From Candidatus Bathyarchaeota archaeon (GTDB taxonomy: Archaea > Thermoproteota > Bathyarchaeia > Bathyarchaeales > Bathycorpusculaceae), in NCBI GenBank assembly GCA_026014545.1, contig JAOZIH010000001.1, forward strand, positions 273,808 through 337,807: DNA of 64,000 nt, given 5' to 3'. Each line of letters starts with the position of its first letter. Within the stretch, counting starts at the first letter, position 1. A program made the translations under genes and the position numbers. Positions 27,250 through 36,805 of this stretch are shown here, piece by piece. The notes under the pieces were generated by a model. The model was not told where the DNA came from. It searched no databases and was given only the letters and a program-made list of their open reading frames with translations.

Positions 27250-27555
27250 ATGACTGAAGTTGTGTCTGCAAGGTTACCAAAAGAAAAAGCTAGACTTGTA
27301 GAGGAAATAGCTAAGGAAGAAAAAGTAGATAAGTCAACTATTCTTGAGAAGGCTGTAGAGCACTACGCGCGTGAATGGAAACTCAAGAAAGCTTTGGAAA
27401 TGTATAGAGATGGCCAGATAACCCTTTCAAGGGCGGCTGAAATCGCTGAAATATCAATCTGGGAAATTATTGACTTGCTAGCGCAAAAGAAAGTTAACCT
27501 TCAGTACAGCGCTGATGATTTAGAAGAAGATTTGAAGGCGCTTGAGCAAAAATAA
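27250..27555 (+). CDS. RHH / UPF0175 antitoxin
   Basis: A 101-residue antitoxin. The N terminus MTEVVSARLPKEKARLVEEI with KVDKSTILEKAVEHYAREW is a ribbon-helix-helix DNA-binding fold. The C terminus (LKKALEMYRDGQITLSRAAE, ISIWEIIDLLAQKKV) is UPF0175-like. It should neutralise the adjacent PIN-like toxin, whose gene overlaps this one by 14 nt, and repress the operon. Confidence 0.85.
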   Translation: MTEVVSARLPKEKARLVEEIAKEEKVDKSTILEKAVEHYAREWKLKKALEMYRDGQITLSRAAEIAEISIWEIIDLLAQKKVNLQYSADDLEEDLKALEQK

Positions 27556-28078
27556 ACAGTACATCGTCGTTTCAAACTCAACACCCCTCATTTATTTAGC
27601 GAAAATAGGAAGGTTAAACATCCTCAGAGAAGTCTTCGGGGAAGTTTATATTCCTAACGCGGTTTTTGAAGAAACGGTAAGCCGAGGCAAAGCGCTCAAT
27701 ATAAGTGACGCTTACATCATTGAAAAAGCCGTTGGAAACTGGCTTATTAAGGAACAGATAAAACCGGAGATAAACAGGGAATATCACTTCTTAGACACAA
27801 ACACGAAACTTGGTTTAGGAGAAAGAGAAGCCCTCAAATTATGCAAACAGCTCAAAGCAAAATACTTTATAGTCGACGATAAAGCAGCAAGACAAGCATC
27901 AAAAATGCTTAACGTAACGCCAACTGGAACATGCAGCGTCGTAATCCAAGCCTGCAAACAAAGAGTAATAACAAAAAACGAGGCAACCAAGATCATTGAG
28001 GATCTTTTGAAAGCAGGATTTAGAATCGACCTAGAAGTATATGGCAAGACACTTCATGAGTTAGGGTCAAAGAATTAA
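27542..28078 (+). CDS. DUF3368-type PIN-like toxin
   Basis: A 178-residue PIN-superfamily protein. YIVVSNSTPLIYLAKIGRLN (first motif, with Asn where many PIN proteins have Asp), YIPNAVFEETVSRG, LGLGEREALKLCKQLKAKYF and IVDDKAARQASKML are the DUF3368 blocks. Predicted RNase toxin. It is translationally coupled to the UPF0175 antitoxin. Full length. Confidence 0.85.
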   Translation: MSKNKQYIVVSNSTPLIYLAKIGRLNILREVFGEVYIPNAVFEETVSRGKALNISDAYIIEKAVGNWLIKEQIKPEINREYHFLDTNTKLGLGEREALKLCKQLKAKYFIVDDKAARQASKMLNVTPTGTCSVVIQACKQRVITKNEATKIIEDLLKAGFRIDLEVYGKTLHELGSKN

Positions 28079-28135
28079 AAATTGAAAACGAAATATTTGG
28101 AAGAGAGAATGTGGCATTTTACGTTTAAAAATGAG

Positions 28136-28148
28136 CGAAACTTATATT
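28136..28148 (+). promoter_or_regulatory. BRE-TATA promoter of the grpE-dnaK-dnaJ operon
   Basis: CGAAA followed by CTTATATT resembles an archaeal BRE plus TATA box. It lies ~60 nt before the grpE ATG, giving a leader of about 35 nt. No bacterial CIRCE element was seen. Confidence 0.5.
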
Positions 28149-28203
28149 TCTGTCTGTAAAAAGCTAATCTTTTCTAGGAAATTTAACAGCGGGGGCGGCT
28201 TTG

Positions 28204-28716
28204 ATGGCGGATGAATCTAAAGAGCAGACAGCGGATCTTCAAAAACTCTTGGAGACGGAGAAGAAGCGTTCAGAGGAGTATTTAACACGGCTCAAGTATT
28301 TGCAAGCAGACTTTGAAAATCTTAAGAAGCGTGTTGACCGACAAATCGAGGAGGTTAAAAATTACTGCACAGAACGCCTTGTTGTTCAGTTATTAGATGT
28401 TCAGGACGAGCTGGAAATGGCGCTTAAAACAGCGCAGTCGGCCAATTCAGCGAAGCCGCTTATTGAGGGCGTGCAGATGACGCTTAAGAAGTTGAGAAAA
28501 GTTCTTGAGCAAGAAGGCGTTTCCCCTATAGAGTGCGAGAAGGGCAAAGCTTTCGATCCCTCTTGCCATCAAGTTGTTGCCACGGTAGAGCAAGATGATG
28601 TTGAAGAGAATGTTGTGATTGAAGAGGTAAGAAGAGGCTATAGAATGAAGGGAAAAGTGATCAGACCCAGCATCGTTAAAGTTTCAAAGTCACCTAAATC
28701 ACAAAAAGGAGGCTGA
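28204..28716 (+). CDS. grpE: Nucleotide exchange factor GrpE
   Basis: A 170-residue GrpE. A long N-terminal coiled coil ([20 protein letters not shown]) leads to a C-terminal beta-wing ([38 protein letters not shown]). It drives ADP release from DnaK. I use ATG 28204; a TTG is adjacent at 28201. First gene of grpE-dnaK-dnaJ, 5 nt before dnaK. The family in archaea is thought to come from bacteria. Confidence 0.95.
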   Translation: MADESKEQTADLQKLLETEKKRSEEYLTRLKYLQADFENLKKRVDRQIEEVKNYCTERLVVQLLDVQDELEMALKTAQSANSAKPLIEGVQMTLKKLRKVLEQEGVSPIECEKGKAFDPSCHQVVATVEQDDVEENVVIEEVRRGYRMKGKVIRPSIVKVSKSPKSQKGG

Positions 28717-28721
28717 TAAAC

Positions 28722-30605
28722 ATGAGCAGCACCAAATCAACTGAAAAAGTATTAGGTATTGACTTAGGCACTACAAACTCAGCGGCCGCTATTTTCGAAG
28801 GCGGCCGAGCAATCGTTATTCCAAGCGCTGAAGGCCCAACCATGGCGGGGAAAATGTTTCCGTCAGTGGTTGCCTTCACAAAAGATGGGCAGTTGCTTGT
28901 CGGTGAACCAGCAAAGCGGCAAGCAGCTGCTAATCCAGAAGGAACAATTTTTGAAATAAAGCGGAAGATGGGAACCAATTATAAAGTGAATGTTTTCGGA
29001 AAGGAGTATACGCCGCAGCAGATTTCCGCGTTTATATTGCAGAAGATCAAACGGGACGCGGAAACATATCTGGGCACGCCGATACGCAAGGCAGTCATCA
29101 CTGTTCCAGCGCACTTCGACGATAACCAGCGGCAAGCCACAAAAGACGCGGGCGAAATCGCGGGCTTCGAGGTTATGCGCATTCTTAATGAGCCTACTGC
29201 GGCATGCCTCGCCTATGGCGTGGACAAGCTGGATAAGGAAATGAAGATTTTGGTTTTCAGCTTCGGCGGCGGAACACATGATGTTACCGTAATGGATTTC
29301 GGCAAAGGCGTTTTCCAAGTGCTCAGCACAAGCGGAGACACGCAAATCGGCGGCATGGACGTGGACAGAGCCATCATGGACTACATCATCGAGGAATTCA
29401 AGCGGCAAACAAGCATTGACTTAGCTGGCGATAAGATGGCTATGACGAGGCTGAAGGAAGCCGCAGAAAAGGCGAAGATTGAATTATCCACGCTTATGAG
29501 CACGGATATTGATTTGCCATTCATCGCCTCAGACAGCACAGGACCCAAGCACTTGCATCTGACGCTTACTCGCGCCAAACTGGAAGCCTTAGCACAGCCC
29601 GTAATCGAGAAGACGGGCAGAACAATTATGAAGGCACTGGAGGACGCCAAGCTAACGCCAAAAGACATCGACAAAATAATTCTTATCGGCGGCATGACGC
29701 GGATGCCCCTTGTGCAGCGGTTTGTGGAGCAGATAATGGGCAAGCCTGTGGAGCGCGGTGTTGACCCAATGGAATGTGTCGCCGTCGGCGCAGCAATACA
29801 AGGTGCAGTAATCACCGGCGAAGTAACCGATCTGCTCTTGCTGGATGTTACGCCGCTTTCGTTGGGTGTGGAGACGCTGGGCGGCGTGTTCACGAAAATA
29901 ATTGAACGAAACACGACCATACCAACAAGGCGCAGCCAAATTTTCACTACCGCAGCGGACTTCCAAACCGCGGTTACAATTCATGTGCTGCAGGGCGAGC
30001 GGGCGATGGCGGCGGACAACGTATCACTTGGAATGTTCCATTTGACAGGTATCCCGCCGGCGCCCAGAGGTGTACCACAGATAGAAGTTACCTTCGACAT
30101 TGACGCGAACGGCATACTTAACGTAACTGCAAAGGACTTGGGAACTGGAAAAGAAGCCAAAATCACAATTACAGCGTCCACGAAGCTGTCTAAAGAGGAG
30201 AAGGAACGCCTCATCAAAGAGGCAGAGCAGTTCGCTGAGCAGGACCGGAAGAAGCGTGAAGAAGCTGAATTGCGGAACAACGCTGACAGCCTCCTTTACA
30301 CGGCGGAGAAAACCAAGAAAGACTTAGCAGACAAACTGACGCAGGAGCAGATAGGCAGAATAGACGCGGCCGTAACAGCGTTGAAAGACGCCTTAGCCAG
30401 CAATGACATGGCAAAGGTAAAAGCCAAGACAGAGGAGCTGCAGAAGGTGCTTCAAGAAGTTGGCACAGTTATTTATCAGCAGGCAGCAGCCGAATACGCC
30501 AAGCAGAAAGGCCAGCCGGGACAAGCGGGCGCGGGCGCTGAAGGCGCAGCAGGCTCAGCGGACAAGAGCAAAGTTGTGGACTCCAAGGATTACAAGGTGA
30601 AGTAG
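28722..30605 (+). CDS. dnaK: Hsp70 chaperone DnaK with altered phosphate-2 motif
   Basis: A 627-residue Hsp70. Phosphate-1 is [14 protein letters not shown]; the ATPase Lys region [18 protein letters not shown] and [11 protein letters not shown] are present. The linker is [19 protein letters not shown], then the substrate-binding domain and a Gly/Ala-rich tail. Unusual: the phosphate-2 motif reads [11 protein letters not shown] instead of the usual DLGGGTFDV, so the Asp matching E. coli D194 is Ser. It works with the flanking grpE and dnaJ. GGAGG precedes the ATG. Confidence 0.96.
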   Translation: MSSTKSTEKVLGIDLGTTNSAAAIFEGGRAIVIPSAEGPTMAGKMFPSVVAFTKDGQLLVGEPAKRQAAANPEGTIFEIKRKMGTNYKVNVFGKEYTPQQISAFILQKIKRDAETYLGTPIRKAVITVPAHFDDNQRQATKDAGEIAGFEVMRILNEPTAACLAYGVDKLDKEMKILVFSFGGGTHDVTVMDFGKGVFQVLSTSGDTQIGGMDVDRAIMDYIIEEFKRQTSIDLAGDKMAMTRLKEAAEKAKIELSTLMSTDIDLPFIASDSTGPKHLHLTLTRAKLEALAQPVIEKTGRTIMKALEDAKLTPKDIDKIILIGGMTRMPLVQRFVEQIMGKPVERGVDPMECVAVGAAIQGAVITGEVTDLLLLDVTPLSLGVETLGGVFTKIIERNTTIPTRRSQIFTTAADFQTAVTIHVLQGERAMAADNVSLGMFHLTGIPPAPRGVPQIEVTFDIDANGILNVTAKDLGTGKEAKITITASTKLSKEEKERLIKEAEQFAEQDRKKREEAELRNNADSLLYTAEKTKKDLADKLTQEQIGRIDAAVTALKDALASNDMAKVKAKTEELQKVLQEVGTVIYQQAAAEYAKQKGQPGQAGAGAEGAAGSADKSKVVDSKDYKVK

Positions 30606-30660
30606 CCGCCGAAACAGTTTTCGGCAACATGCTACATTTCGAATTTAGCGGTAAAGCGCG

Positions 30661-31785
30661 ATGCCGGAAAAAAGAGATTACTACGAGATTCTCGGCGTTT
30701 CCAGAAACGCTACTAAAGAGGAGATTAAGGATGCCTACAGGAAACTGGCGATGCAATATCATCCAGACAGGAACAAGTCGCCTGATGCCGAGGAAAAGTT
30801 CAAGGAAATCTCCGAGGCTTATGCGGTTTTGTCCGACGACGAGAAAAGACGGCAGTATGACCTTCTTGGCCACGCGGGATTTGACCAGCGCTACACAACA
30901 GAAGACATCTTCCGCGGCGTAGACTTCGAGTCCATATTCCGCGACTTAGGCTTCGGCTTCGGCGACTTCTTCCGCACCTTCTTCGGCGGATTTGGCGAAG
31001 GCGGCTTTGGAGAGAGAATCAATCGCGGAGAAGACCTTGTCTACGAGCTGGAGATAACGCTGGAAGAAGCGGCGAAAGGCACAGAGAAGGAAATTTTGGT
31101 GCCAAGAACCGAGAAATGCGATGTCTGCGGCGGTTCAGGCGCAAGCCCAGGCACGACGCCACGCACATGCCCAACCTGCAATGGCACCGGAAAAGTGCAG
31201 CACACACGAAGAAGCAGCTTTGCCATGTACGTGCAAGTTACGCCATGCAACACATGCCATGGAAAAGGCATGATAATAGATTCACCTTGCAAGAACTGCC
31301 ACGGCACAGGGCTTGTTAAGAAGCGTCGAAAGATAAGCGTGAGAATCCCAGCGGGCATAGACGAAGGCTATCAGCTTAGGCTTCGAGGCGAAGGTGAAAT
31401 GGCGCCTAACGGCGGAGAACCAGGCGACCTCTACGTGCTCGTCCACATTGCACCGCACAAGCTGTTCATGCGGGAAGGAGACGACTTGTGGTATGTGCTG
31501 ACTATTGGTTATCCGCAGGCAGCTCTCGGCGCAGAAGTCACAGTCCCCACCTTAGATGGGCCGACCACGGTGCACATACGGCCTGGCACGCAGCCTGGCG
31601 AGATTATTCGCTTGAAAGGCAAGGGGATGCCGCGCTTTAGGGGCTACGGTAGAGGCGACCTTATAGTGCGTGTTGGAATCACCGTTCCAGAAAGGCTAAC
31701 GCCGAGGCAACGCGCGTTGCTAGAGCAGTTGGCAGAAGAATTCAACGAAGAAGTTAAGCACAAGAAAGGCAGATTCGGCTTTTGA
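30661..31785 (+). CDS. dnaJ: DnaJ co-chaperone (type I Hsp40)
   Basis: A 374-residue full-length DnaJ. The J-domain has the HPD tripeptide in [19 protein letters not shown] Gly/Phe-rich region ([19 protein letters not shown]) follows, then four zinc repeats ([32 protein letters not shown], ~135-210) and two C-terminal beta domains. It delivers substrates to DnaK and stimulates its ATPase. 55 nt after dnaK, same operon. Confidence 0.96.
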   Translation: MPEKRDYYEILGVSRNATKEEIKDAYRKLAMQYHPDRNKSPDAEEKFKEISEAYAVLSDDEKRRQYDLLGHAGFDQRYTTEDIFRGVDFESIFRDLGFGFGDFFRTFFGGFGEGGFGERINRGEDLVYELEITLEEAAKGTEKEILVPRTEKCDVCGGSGASPGTTPRTCPTCNGTGKVQHTRRSSFAMYVQVTPCNTCHGKGMIIDSPCKNCHGTGLVKKRRKISVRIPAGIDEGYQLRLRGEGEMAPNGGEPGDLYVLVHIAPHKLFMREGDDLWYVLTIGYPQAALGAEVTVPTLDGPTTVHIRPGTQPGEIIRLKGKGMPRFRGYGRGDLIVRVGITVPERLTPRQRALLEQLAEEFNEEVKHKKGRFGF

Positions 31786-31853
31786 TCTGAGGGCATGGTC
31801 TGGGCTAACTAATTATTGCATTTTTCTAGATAGACACATAGATAACCATACAT

Positions 31854-31895
31854 CTTATATTATGCGTTTGTATACATTTTAGTTGATGTGTATAC
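31854..31895 (+). promoter_or_regulatory. TATA box and paired GTATAC operator of the VapBC-type operon
   Basis: CTTATATTA (31854-31862) is followed by two GTATAC palindromes at 31870-31875 and 31890-31895. They start exactly 20 bp apart, about two helical turns, with TTAGTTGA between them. This would suit cooperative binding of RHH antitoxin dimers over the transcription start. Confidence 0.5.
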
Positions 31896-31908
31896 TGAGG
31901 ACAGAATT

Positions 31909-32127
31909 ATGACTGAAGTGTTATCAGTAAGAATAAAAAAAAGTCTGAAGCAAGAAGCTGAAAAATTAGGCATCGACCTAAAGTCAGCGGTGGAAAAAAC
32001 TCTTGAAGAACTTGTTTCTGAAAGGAAAGCAAAAGCACAGAAAATCGCGGAAGAACTCAAGGAGTTAATGGATATTACTCCTAAAGAGTGGGCAGAGGAT
32101 GTCAAAGCAACGAGAAGTGAAATGTAA
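31909..32127 (+). CDS. RHH antitoxin (VapB-type)
   Basis: A 72-residue antitoxin starting MTEVLSVRIKKSLKQEAEKL. It has the same N-terminal ribbon-helix-helix type as the protein at 27250, but its C terminus (KIAEELKELMDITPKEWAED) belongs to a different toxin partner group. I use ATG 31909, preceded by GAGGA; the frame is open from 31888. Overlaps the toxin gene by 29 nt. Confidence 0.8.
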   Translation: MTEVLSVRIKKSLKQEAEKLGIDLKSAVEKTLEELVSERKAKAQKIAEELKELMDITPKEWAEDVKATRSEM

Positions 32128-32505
32128 ATATCTGATAGATACATCAGCACTTTATCCTTTACTTATCTCCGGCAAACCTTTTAACATAGATGAGTGCTCC
32201 ATAAGCGTTCTCACCGAATATGAGATTGGAAATGTTTTATATAGAGAAGCTCTACGGAGGAAACTCAAGAATCCCATAAGGGTAGCAACTATTTTCTCTG
32301 AAGTAATACAACCTCTTCGAAAAATGGGGTTCGATTCCATCGCCGATGTGCTGGCGATAGCTTTGGAAAGAAAACTTTCTATGATGCCTCATATGCATAC
32401 ATCGCAGAAAAACATGTGCTAAAACTCGTAACACAAGATACAGATTTGCTACAGAAATGTAAAGTAGCCATTTCAATAGATGAAATGGAAAAAGGTAACG
32501 AGTAG
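32099..32505 (+). pseudogene. VapC-type PIN toxin with a frameshift
   Basis: The PIN domain begins KYLIDTSALYPLLISG and continues through LTEYEIGNVLYREALRRK to about 32370. The frame then ends early at 32422. One base shifted, the sequence continues as TFYDASYAYIAEKH, LKLVTQDTDLLQKC and stops at 32505. That is exactly the expected last half of a PIN domain (YDAsY, vTxD). The shift lies near the A-rich run at 32369-32374. It may be a real mutation, a base-call error, or less likely programmed frameshifting. Confidence 0.75.
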
Positions 32506-32611
32506 CATTGAAACGTCTTTGATGCATCGAACTCATAACTATTCAGTAGTGCATTGCAGATTTCAAAAGATTTTAAATAGAATGGCAGATAACTGATGTA
32601 AAGGGATAGAA

Positions 32612-32971
32612 ATGGCAGTTAATTTGGATGCGCTGTTGATACATTTGATAGTTAACATAATTATTCTGTCGCCGGTGCTGTGGATTTCAGGGCGACTCTT
32701 AGCGGGGAAAGATAAGGCAAAGTTTACTGATGCCATCTGGATTGTAGTTCTTGGAACAGTAATCGGCGGTGTCTTCCAGTATTTCTTTTCAGGGTTACTT
32801 GCATCCTTGATTGTGCTGTTTATTTGGCTGGCGCTTGTGAAGCATTTCTTTGACACGGGCTGGTTGCGGGCGCTTGCGATAGCAATAGTGGCGATACTAA
32901 TCTGGATAGTAATAGCGGTGATAATAGGGATAATCTTGGGCATAGCCATAATCGGCGCTACCCTAATCTAA
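32612..32971 (+). CDS. Small four-TM membrane protein
   Basis: A 119-residue very hydrophobic protein with about four TM helices (HLIVNIIILSPVLWISG, AIWIVVLGTVIGGVFQYF, LLASLIVLFIWLALV, and a long Ile-rich C-terminal helix). No motif points to a function. ATG with GGGAT nearby. It stands alone between the toxin operon and the convergent guaAb gene. Confidence 0.6.
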   Translation: MAVNLDALLIHLIVNIIILSPVLWISGRLLAGKDKAKFTDAIWIVVLGTVIGGVFQYFFSGLLASLIVLFIWLALVKHFFDTGWLRALAIAIVAILIWIVIAVIIGIILGIAIIGATLI

Positions 32972-33047
32972 AGCCAAAACAGAATTCCCCCTTTTTATTT
33001 CAACTTCAAGCACTGCAAAAATGAAAGGAAAATGTTTTGATATGAGA

Positions 33048-33980
33048 TTACTCGAATTCTATAGTTGCAGGCGGCTTGTCCGTTATGTCGTAGAGGCATC
33101 TGGCAACGCTGGGAATTTCACTTGTTATCCGCTGGGCAATGCGCTTAAGCACGGTGTAGGGCGCTTCATGAGCTTTGGCGGTTACGGCATCCGTTGACTC
33201 GACAATTCTGACGGTGATTATGTCTCCGTAGACTCTTTTACCACCCTTTATCCCAGTCGCCTTGTCACTGTGAAGCACAGCGAAGTTCTGGAAGGTGTTC
33301 AGCTTTCGGGTTTCCTCTTCCACAATTTGGGTGGCTTTGCGGATGACGGCGACTCTTTCTGGAGTTACTTCGCCGAGAACTCGCAGCGACAAGGCTGGAC
33401 CTGGAAAGGGCATTCTCTCGGAGATTTCCGGTGGCAGACCTAGCTCGCGAGCTACTTGGCGGACTTCAGGCTTGAAAAGCTCTTTTAGCGGCTCAAGGAT
33501 TTTGTAGCCGTAAATCTCGGGGTTTATGCCTATCTGCTCCAGCACGTTATGCTGAGATTTTATTCCCTGAACAGTTTCCACAACATCAGCTTTGATGGTG
33601 CCCTGCGCGATGAATTCAACTTTTTCTTCCTTAGCGGCTTTGCCTAGGGTTTTGTAGAATGTATCGCGGAAGGCTTTCCGCTTTTCTTCAGCGTCCGTTT
33701 TCCCTTTCAATGCGGCGAAAAATTCGGCTTTAGCATCGATGTATCGGGTTTTGATGCCCAAACCCTTGAGTGTTTTCACGACAAATTCTGGTTCGCCTTC
33801 GCGTCTTAAGCCGTCATCTATAAAGACGGCCAGCAGTTTGTCTCCAACTGCCCTATGCACCAAAACCGTGGTCACAGTGCTGTCAACACCGCCTGAACAG
33901 GCGGAAATCACCTTGCGGTCTCCGACCATTTTCCGAATTTCCTTTAATGAGTTTTCAATGAATTTTTTGGCGTCAAGCAA
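33048..33980 (-). CDS. guaAb: GMP synthase, ATP-pyrophosphatase subunit B
   Basis: A 310-residue enzyme that adenylates XMP and uses ammonia from a separate glutaminase subunit to make GMP. The PP-loop is SACSGGVDSTVTTVLV, and VFIDDGLRREGE, KILEPLKELFKPEVR and RMPFPGPALSLRVLGE are family signatures; the C-terminal dimerisation domain is intact. I start at TTG 33980, preceded by GGAGGG. The frame is open to 34106, but that extension runs into the TnpB element. The glutaminase subunit is not in the window. Confidence 0.95.
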   Translation of the reverse strand: MLDAKKFIENSLKEIRKMVGDRKVISACSGGVDSTVTTVLVHRAVGDKLLAVFIDDGLRREGEPEFVVKTLKGLGIKTRYIDAKAEFFAALKGKTDAEEKRKAFRDTFYKTLGKAAKEEKVEFIAQGTIKADVVETVQGIKSQHNVLEQIGINPEIYGYKILEPLKELFKPEVRQVARELGLPPEISERMPFPGPALSLRVLGEVTPERVAVIRKATQIVEEETRKLNTFQNFAVLHSDKATGIKGGKRVYGDIITVRIVESTDAVTAKAHEAPYTVLKRIAQRITSEIPSVARCLYDITDKPPATIEFE

Positions 33981-34086
33981 ACACGCTTCCCTCCAAACTA
34001 TAGTTTTTTCGTAGCGTGGTAGGTATGCTTGCCTTTTTAGCTTTGCCGTGATACTCCCACGGTTGATGCTTGCGGGATTCTCCCAT

Positions 34087-35274
34087 TCAGCTAAGGCTTT
34101 TCGCATTTAGCCTCACTTGAGAGTTCAGGGGTATCACACTCCCCCATCCCATACCTCTCATTAAGGCATGGGCTATGTTCACACATGCATTTAAATCCCT
34201 GTTGTAGAGCATTCCACACTTCTGGCATTTGAAGGCTCTTCCTTTGACTTGGGCAACATGCCCACATCTATGGCAGGTTCTTGAAGTATCTTTAGCTTCT
34301 ACATATCTAACTGCTATTCCTTTGAGATTAGCTTTGTATTCAAGGTAGGTTTGAAGTTTTCTGAAGGGAAGACTATGAAATCTTCTATTAAGGTTCTTAG
34401 ATTTGTTAAAGTTTCTTCTAATTTCATTTAACTTTTCCATCACTATGATTGGCTTTGGAAATTGCATAGCATAGGATACTATCTGATTTGCTATTATGTG
34501 AAGTTGTTGATTGACTTTTCGTTTCTCCTTGCCCTTAAGGGCCTTAATTTTCTTTAGAAGCTTCTTTTCTCCAAGCCTTCTTCTAATGTGGTTATATAAA
34601 CCTCTAATCTTTTTTATTTCTGAGCCTCTCCAAAACTGTCCTTTCACGGGTTTGTTCTGGTCGCTTTTTAATATTGCAACTGCCACTGCTAGACTTCTTT
34701 CGCCTCGATCTATCGCTATTACCGTTTCTGGACTATCTTCAACTTTAATCGTTCTCTTAAGAACTAAATGCGTATACCAAACGCCTTCGCGCTTAACCAT
34801 TTCAACAGTTGTAAATTGCCACTCGCTTCTGAAAGCCTCCTCTATTCTCAGCCTCTGCTTTTCTCCAAACATTATCGGCAAAGATACCTTTTCTCTTTTG
34901 TTTAGGCTTAACGTCAACCAATATGGTGTTAAAGCATTGGTTGTTTTAGAGAAGCTGTAGGATCTTCTATCGAATCTAATGGAAATTTGTTTAAGCCATA
35001 AAACGCTTTTCTCCTTCCTATTTTCTTTAAAAGACTTTAATGTTTCAATGGCTTTGTCCCTTGCTGTCTGGATTAACGCTGTGTTAAGTTTAAACTTCCT
35101 TTTTGCTTCCTTGTATCTGTTGCTATGCAAAAATATCTTTGATGTAGAGTTAAAATCCAAATACCATCGAACAGGCTTAAAGTATTCGTTAAGACACCTG
35201 TTTAAGGCTAAAACTTTCTGTTTGTTTGGTTTGAAAACTTTTCCCACAACCGTCAGTTGAACATCCTTCTGCAT
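34087..35274 (-). CDS. tnpB: TnpB RNA-guided nuclease homologue, copy 3
   Basis: A 395-residue TnpB with all RuvC acids: Asp in VIAIDRGERSLAVAV, Glu in IIVMEKLNEIRRN and Asp in NRDLNACVNIA, plus zinc ribbon CHRC...CQKC. It is only distantly related to copies 1 and 2. It sits immediately upstream of guaAb on the same strand. The right end probably finishes at the GTATCAC whose last base is at 34048, so the guide would be 34047 down to about 34028, in the guaAb leader. No tnpA. Confidence 0.9.
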   Translation of the reverse strand: MQKDVQLTVVGKVFKPNKQKVLALNRCLNEYFKPVRWYLDFNSTSKIFLHSNRYKEAKRKFKLNTALIQTARDKAIETLKSFKENRKEKSVLWLKQISIRFDRRSYSFSKTTNALTPYWLTLSLNKREKVSLPIMFGEKQRLRIEEAFRSEWQFTTVEMVKREGVWYTHLVLKRTIKVEDSPETVIAIDRGERSLAVAVAILKSDQNKPVKGQFWRGSEIKKIRGLYNHIRRRLGEKKLLKKIKALKGKEKRKVNQQLHIIANQIVSYAMQFPKPIIVMEKLNEIRRNFNKSKNLNRRFHSLPFRKLQTYLEYKANLKGIAVRYVEAKDTSRTCHRCGHVAQVKGRAFKCQKCGMLYNRDLNACVNIAHALMRGMGWGSVIPLNSQVRLNAKSLS

Positions 35275-35330
35275 GGGACATCTAACTTTCAGTTGACTTT
35301 CAATCTAATTAAAAGGTTATGCCATTCATC

Positions 35331-35398
35331 CAACGATTAAAACACGCAAGTTTCTTAGCTAAAATTAATAAAATATGCTTTCTCTAACAATCGTTGTT
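35331..35398. repeat. Inverted repeat upstream of TnpB copy 3
   Basis: CAACGATT at 35331-35338 is inverted as AATCGTTG at about 35390-35397, with an AT-rich loop. It lies between the TnpB start and the presenilin-like gene end and may mark the element left end or a transcription signal. Confidence 0.35.
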
Positions 35399-35420
35399 TA
35401 CAGGGCTTGTTTGGATATGG

Positions 35421-36242
35421 CTACAACAAAAGTGATGCAAGCAAGCCGCCGATGAGTCCGAAAAGTATCGGGAAGGGGAGGCCTGGAAACATTCCTTTTT
35501 TCTCGAGCATTACGAGCGTTAGGTAGGCTCCGGCCAAGATGCCGGCCAGCGAGCTTATGCTGGAGAGTAAGCCGAAATTGAAGAGCATGCTTGCCGAGAG
35601 CATGGAGTAAAAGACGAGGTCGCCTAGGCCCATCTGCATGTCCTTGAAGGAGTAGCTTAAGCCGTGAAGCTTTTCAAGGCCTAAGTGAGCTATTTTGCCA
35701 ACTGGGCCATAGTAAACCGCGAAGATGTCGTAAACTGCTAAGAAGAGGAGAATCAGTGTTGCGCTTAAGAAGGGAACGTAGTTTCCGAAGAATGCTCCTA
35801 GCGCTCCGCCTAGGCAGATGACTGCGATGTTACGTGCCTTGTCGCCTAAGCGGAAAACGGCTAGGTCGAAGATGACGGCTATGGCTATGGAAAGCGGCAA
35901 AACCAGAAACTCTAAGCTTGGAACTAAGGCGAAAAGCAATGACAAGTAGATGACGGATAGCAGCAGGGCTGCGGCTGTTAAGGCTAAGGCTATGATAAAC
36001 GTGATTAGTTTCAGATTTCTCCTTTTAAGCAGGACGTAGAAGATGGTGGCGCTTATGGCGACGAGGACAACGAAGTAGGCAGCATTGCCGAAGAGCCCTG
36101 CCGGTGTTTCCTCGGGGAACGGCGTAACCGTGATGGGCGGCACTGGGCGCGTGAGAAAGAGAGCAGCGCAGCTAAGGCTGAATAGTAAGCTTGCCAGTAC
36201 CGGCAACAAATATATGGTTTGTGCCTTAAATCGTTCAGTCAA
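35421..36242 (-). CDS. Presenilin / signal-peptide-peptidase-like A22 membrane protease
   Basis: A 273-residue intramembrane aspartyl protease with about nine TM helices. The two catalytic Asp motifs are in LAVYDIFAVYYG (~165) and MGLGDLVFYSML (~205), and the PFPILFGLIGG segment resembles the conserved PAL region of the family. It would cleave TM segments, including remnant signal peptides. It lies 6 nt after archaemetzincin and probably in its operon. Confidence 0.85.
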   Translation of the reverse strand: MTERFKAQTIYLLPVLASLLFSLSCAALFLTRPVPPITVTPFPEETPAGLFGNAAYFVVLVAISATIFYVLLKRRNLKLITFIIALALTAAALLLSVIYLSLLFALVPSLEFLVLPLSIAIAVIFDLAVFRLGDKARNIAVICLGGALGAFFGNYVPFLSATLILLFLAVYDIFAVYYGPVGKIAHLGLEKLHGLSYSFKDMQMGLGDLVFYSMLSASMLFNFGLLSSISSLAGILAGAYLTLVMLEKKGMFPGLPFPILFGLIGGLLASLLL

Positions 36243-36248
36243 CGCGTT

Positions 36249-36797
36249 TCACTCCAATTGTGAGATACCTATTGTAACATGCAAGTAGCATTGCTCACAG
36301 AATAAGCTTTGCTTCCGGTCAGTATCGAGGATAGAATTGGAGAAGTACATAACACATGATGCGCGGGAGCAGTGTCTCAAACCAAGAGTGTGCCCAAGCT
36401 CATGCACCGCTTCTTTCAGTGCCCGCGCGGAAAAAAGCGTCATGTCAGACGCGCCGCCGTAAAATTCAGGCCTTAGACGCCACAGCGAGATTACCGCGGC
36501 TTTTCCCGGGCAGAGGGCTTCTCCGAAAACAAAATTTAACTCTGGAACGAAAAGATCTGCGTCTACAACGCCTAACACGCGGTGCAAATCAGGCTTTTTA
36601 GCGGCGAATTTTTGAATTGCTGTTAAAATGGCGTGGGAAGTGTATTGTTGGCGTTTTCTGTTGAAATATTCAGCTTTCAGAGGAACCTCATTCAATATCA
36701 CGCACGCAGTGTTGGGGAAAATGAGCGGTAGCTTCTCTTTGATTTCCGCCAGTATAGCCGAGTCTACATTTGCTATGGGCAAGATGCCAATTTTCAT
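36249..36797 (-). CDS. amzA: Archaemetzincin metalloprotease
   Basis: A 182-residue zinc protease. The zinc site HELGHTLGLRHC (~135-146) is followed by the family signature C-x-M (SCVMYF) and CEQC, which together fit the archaemetzincin pattern. Full length, no signal peptide, so cytoplasmic. It sits between aCPSF2 and the presenilin-like protease, with 6-8 nt gaps on both sides. Confidence 0.93.
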   Translation of the reverse strand: MKIGILPIANVDSAILAEIKEKLPLIFPNTACVILNEVPLKAEYFNRKRQQYTSHAILTAIQKFAAKKPDLHRVLGVVDADLFVPELNFVFGEALCPGKAAVISLWRLRPEFYGGASDMTLFSARALKEAVHELGHTLGLRHCSRASCVMYFSNSILDTDRKQSLFCEQCYLHVTIGISQLE

Positions 36798-36805
36798 GGC
36801 ACAGC

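Noticed and set aside
29381-29947. 188-codon minus-strand frame opposite dnaK
   Set aside because: Mirror frame of a highly conserved gene. Such antisense frames are common opposite dnaK and rarely real.
33981-34106. 42-residue N-terminal extension of GMP synthase
   Set aside because: It overlaps the TnpB gene end, includes the likely element right end, and TTG 33980 has a strong GGAGGG.
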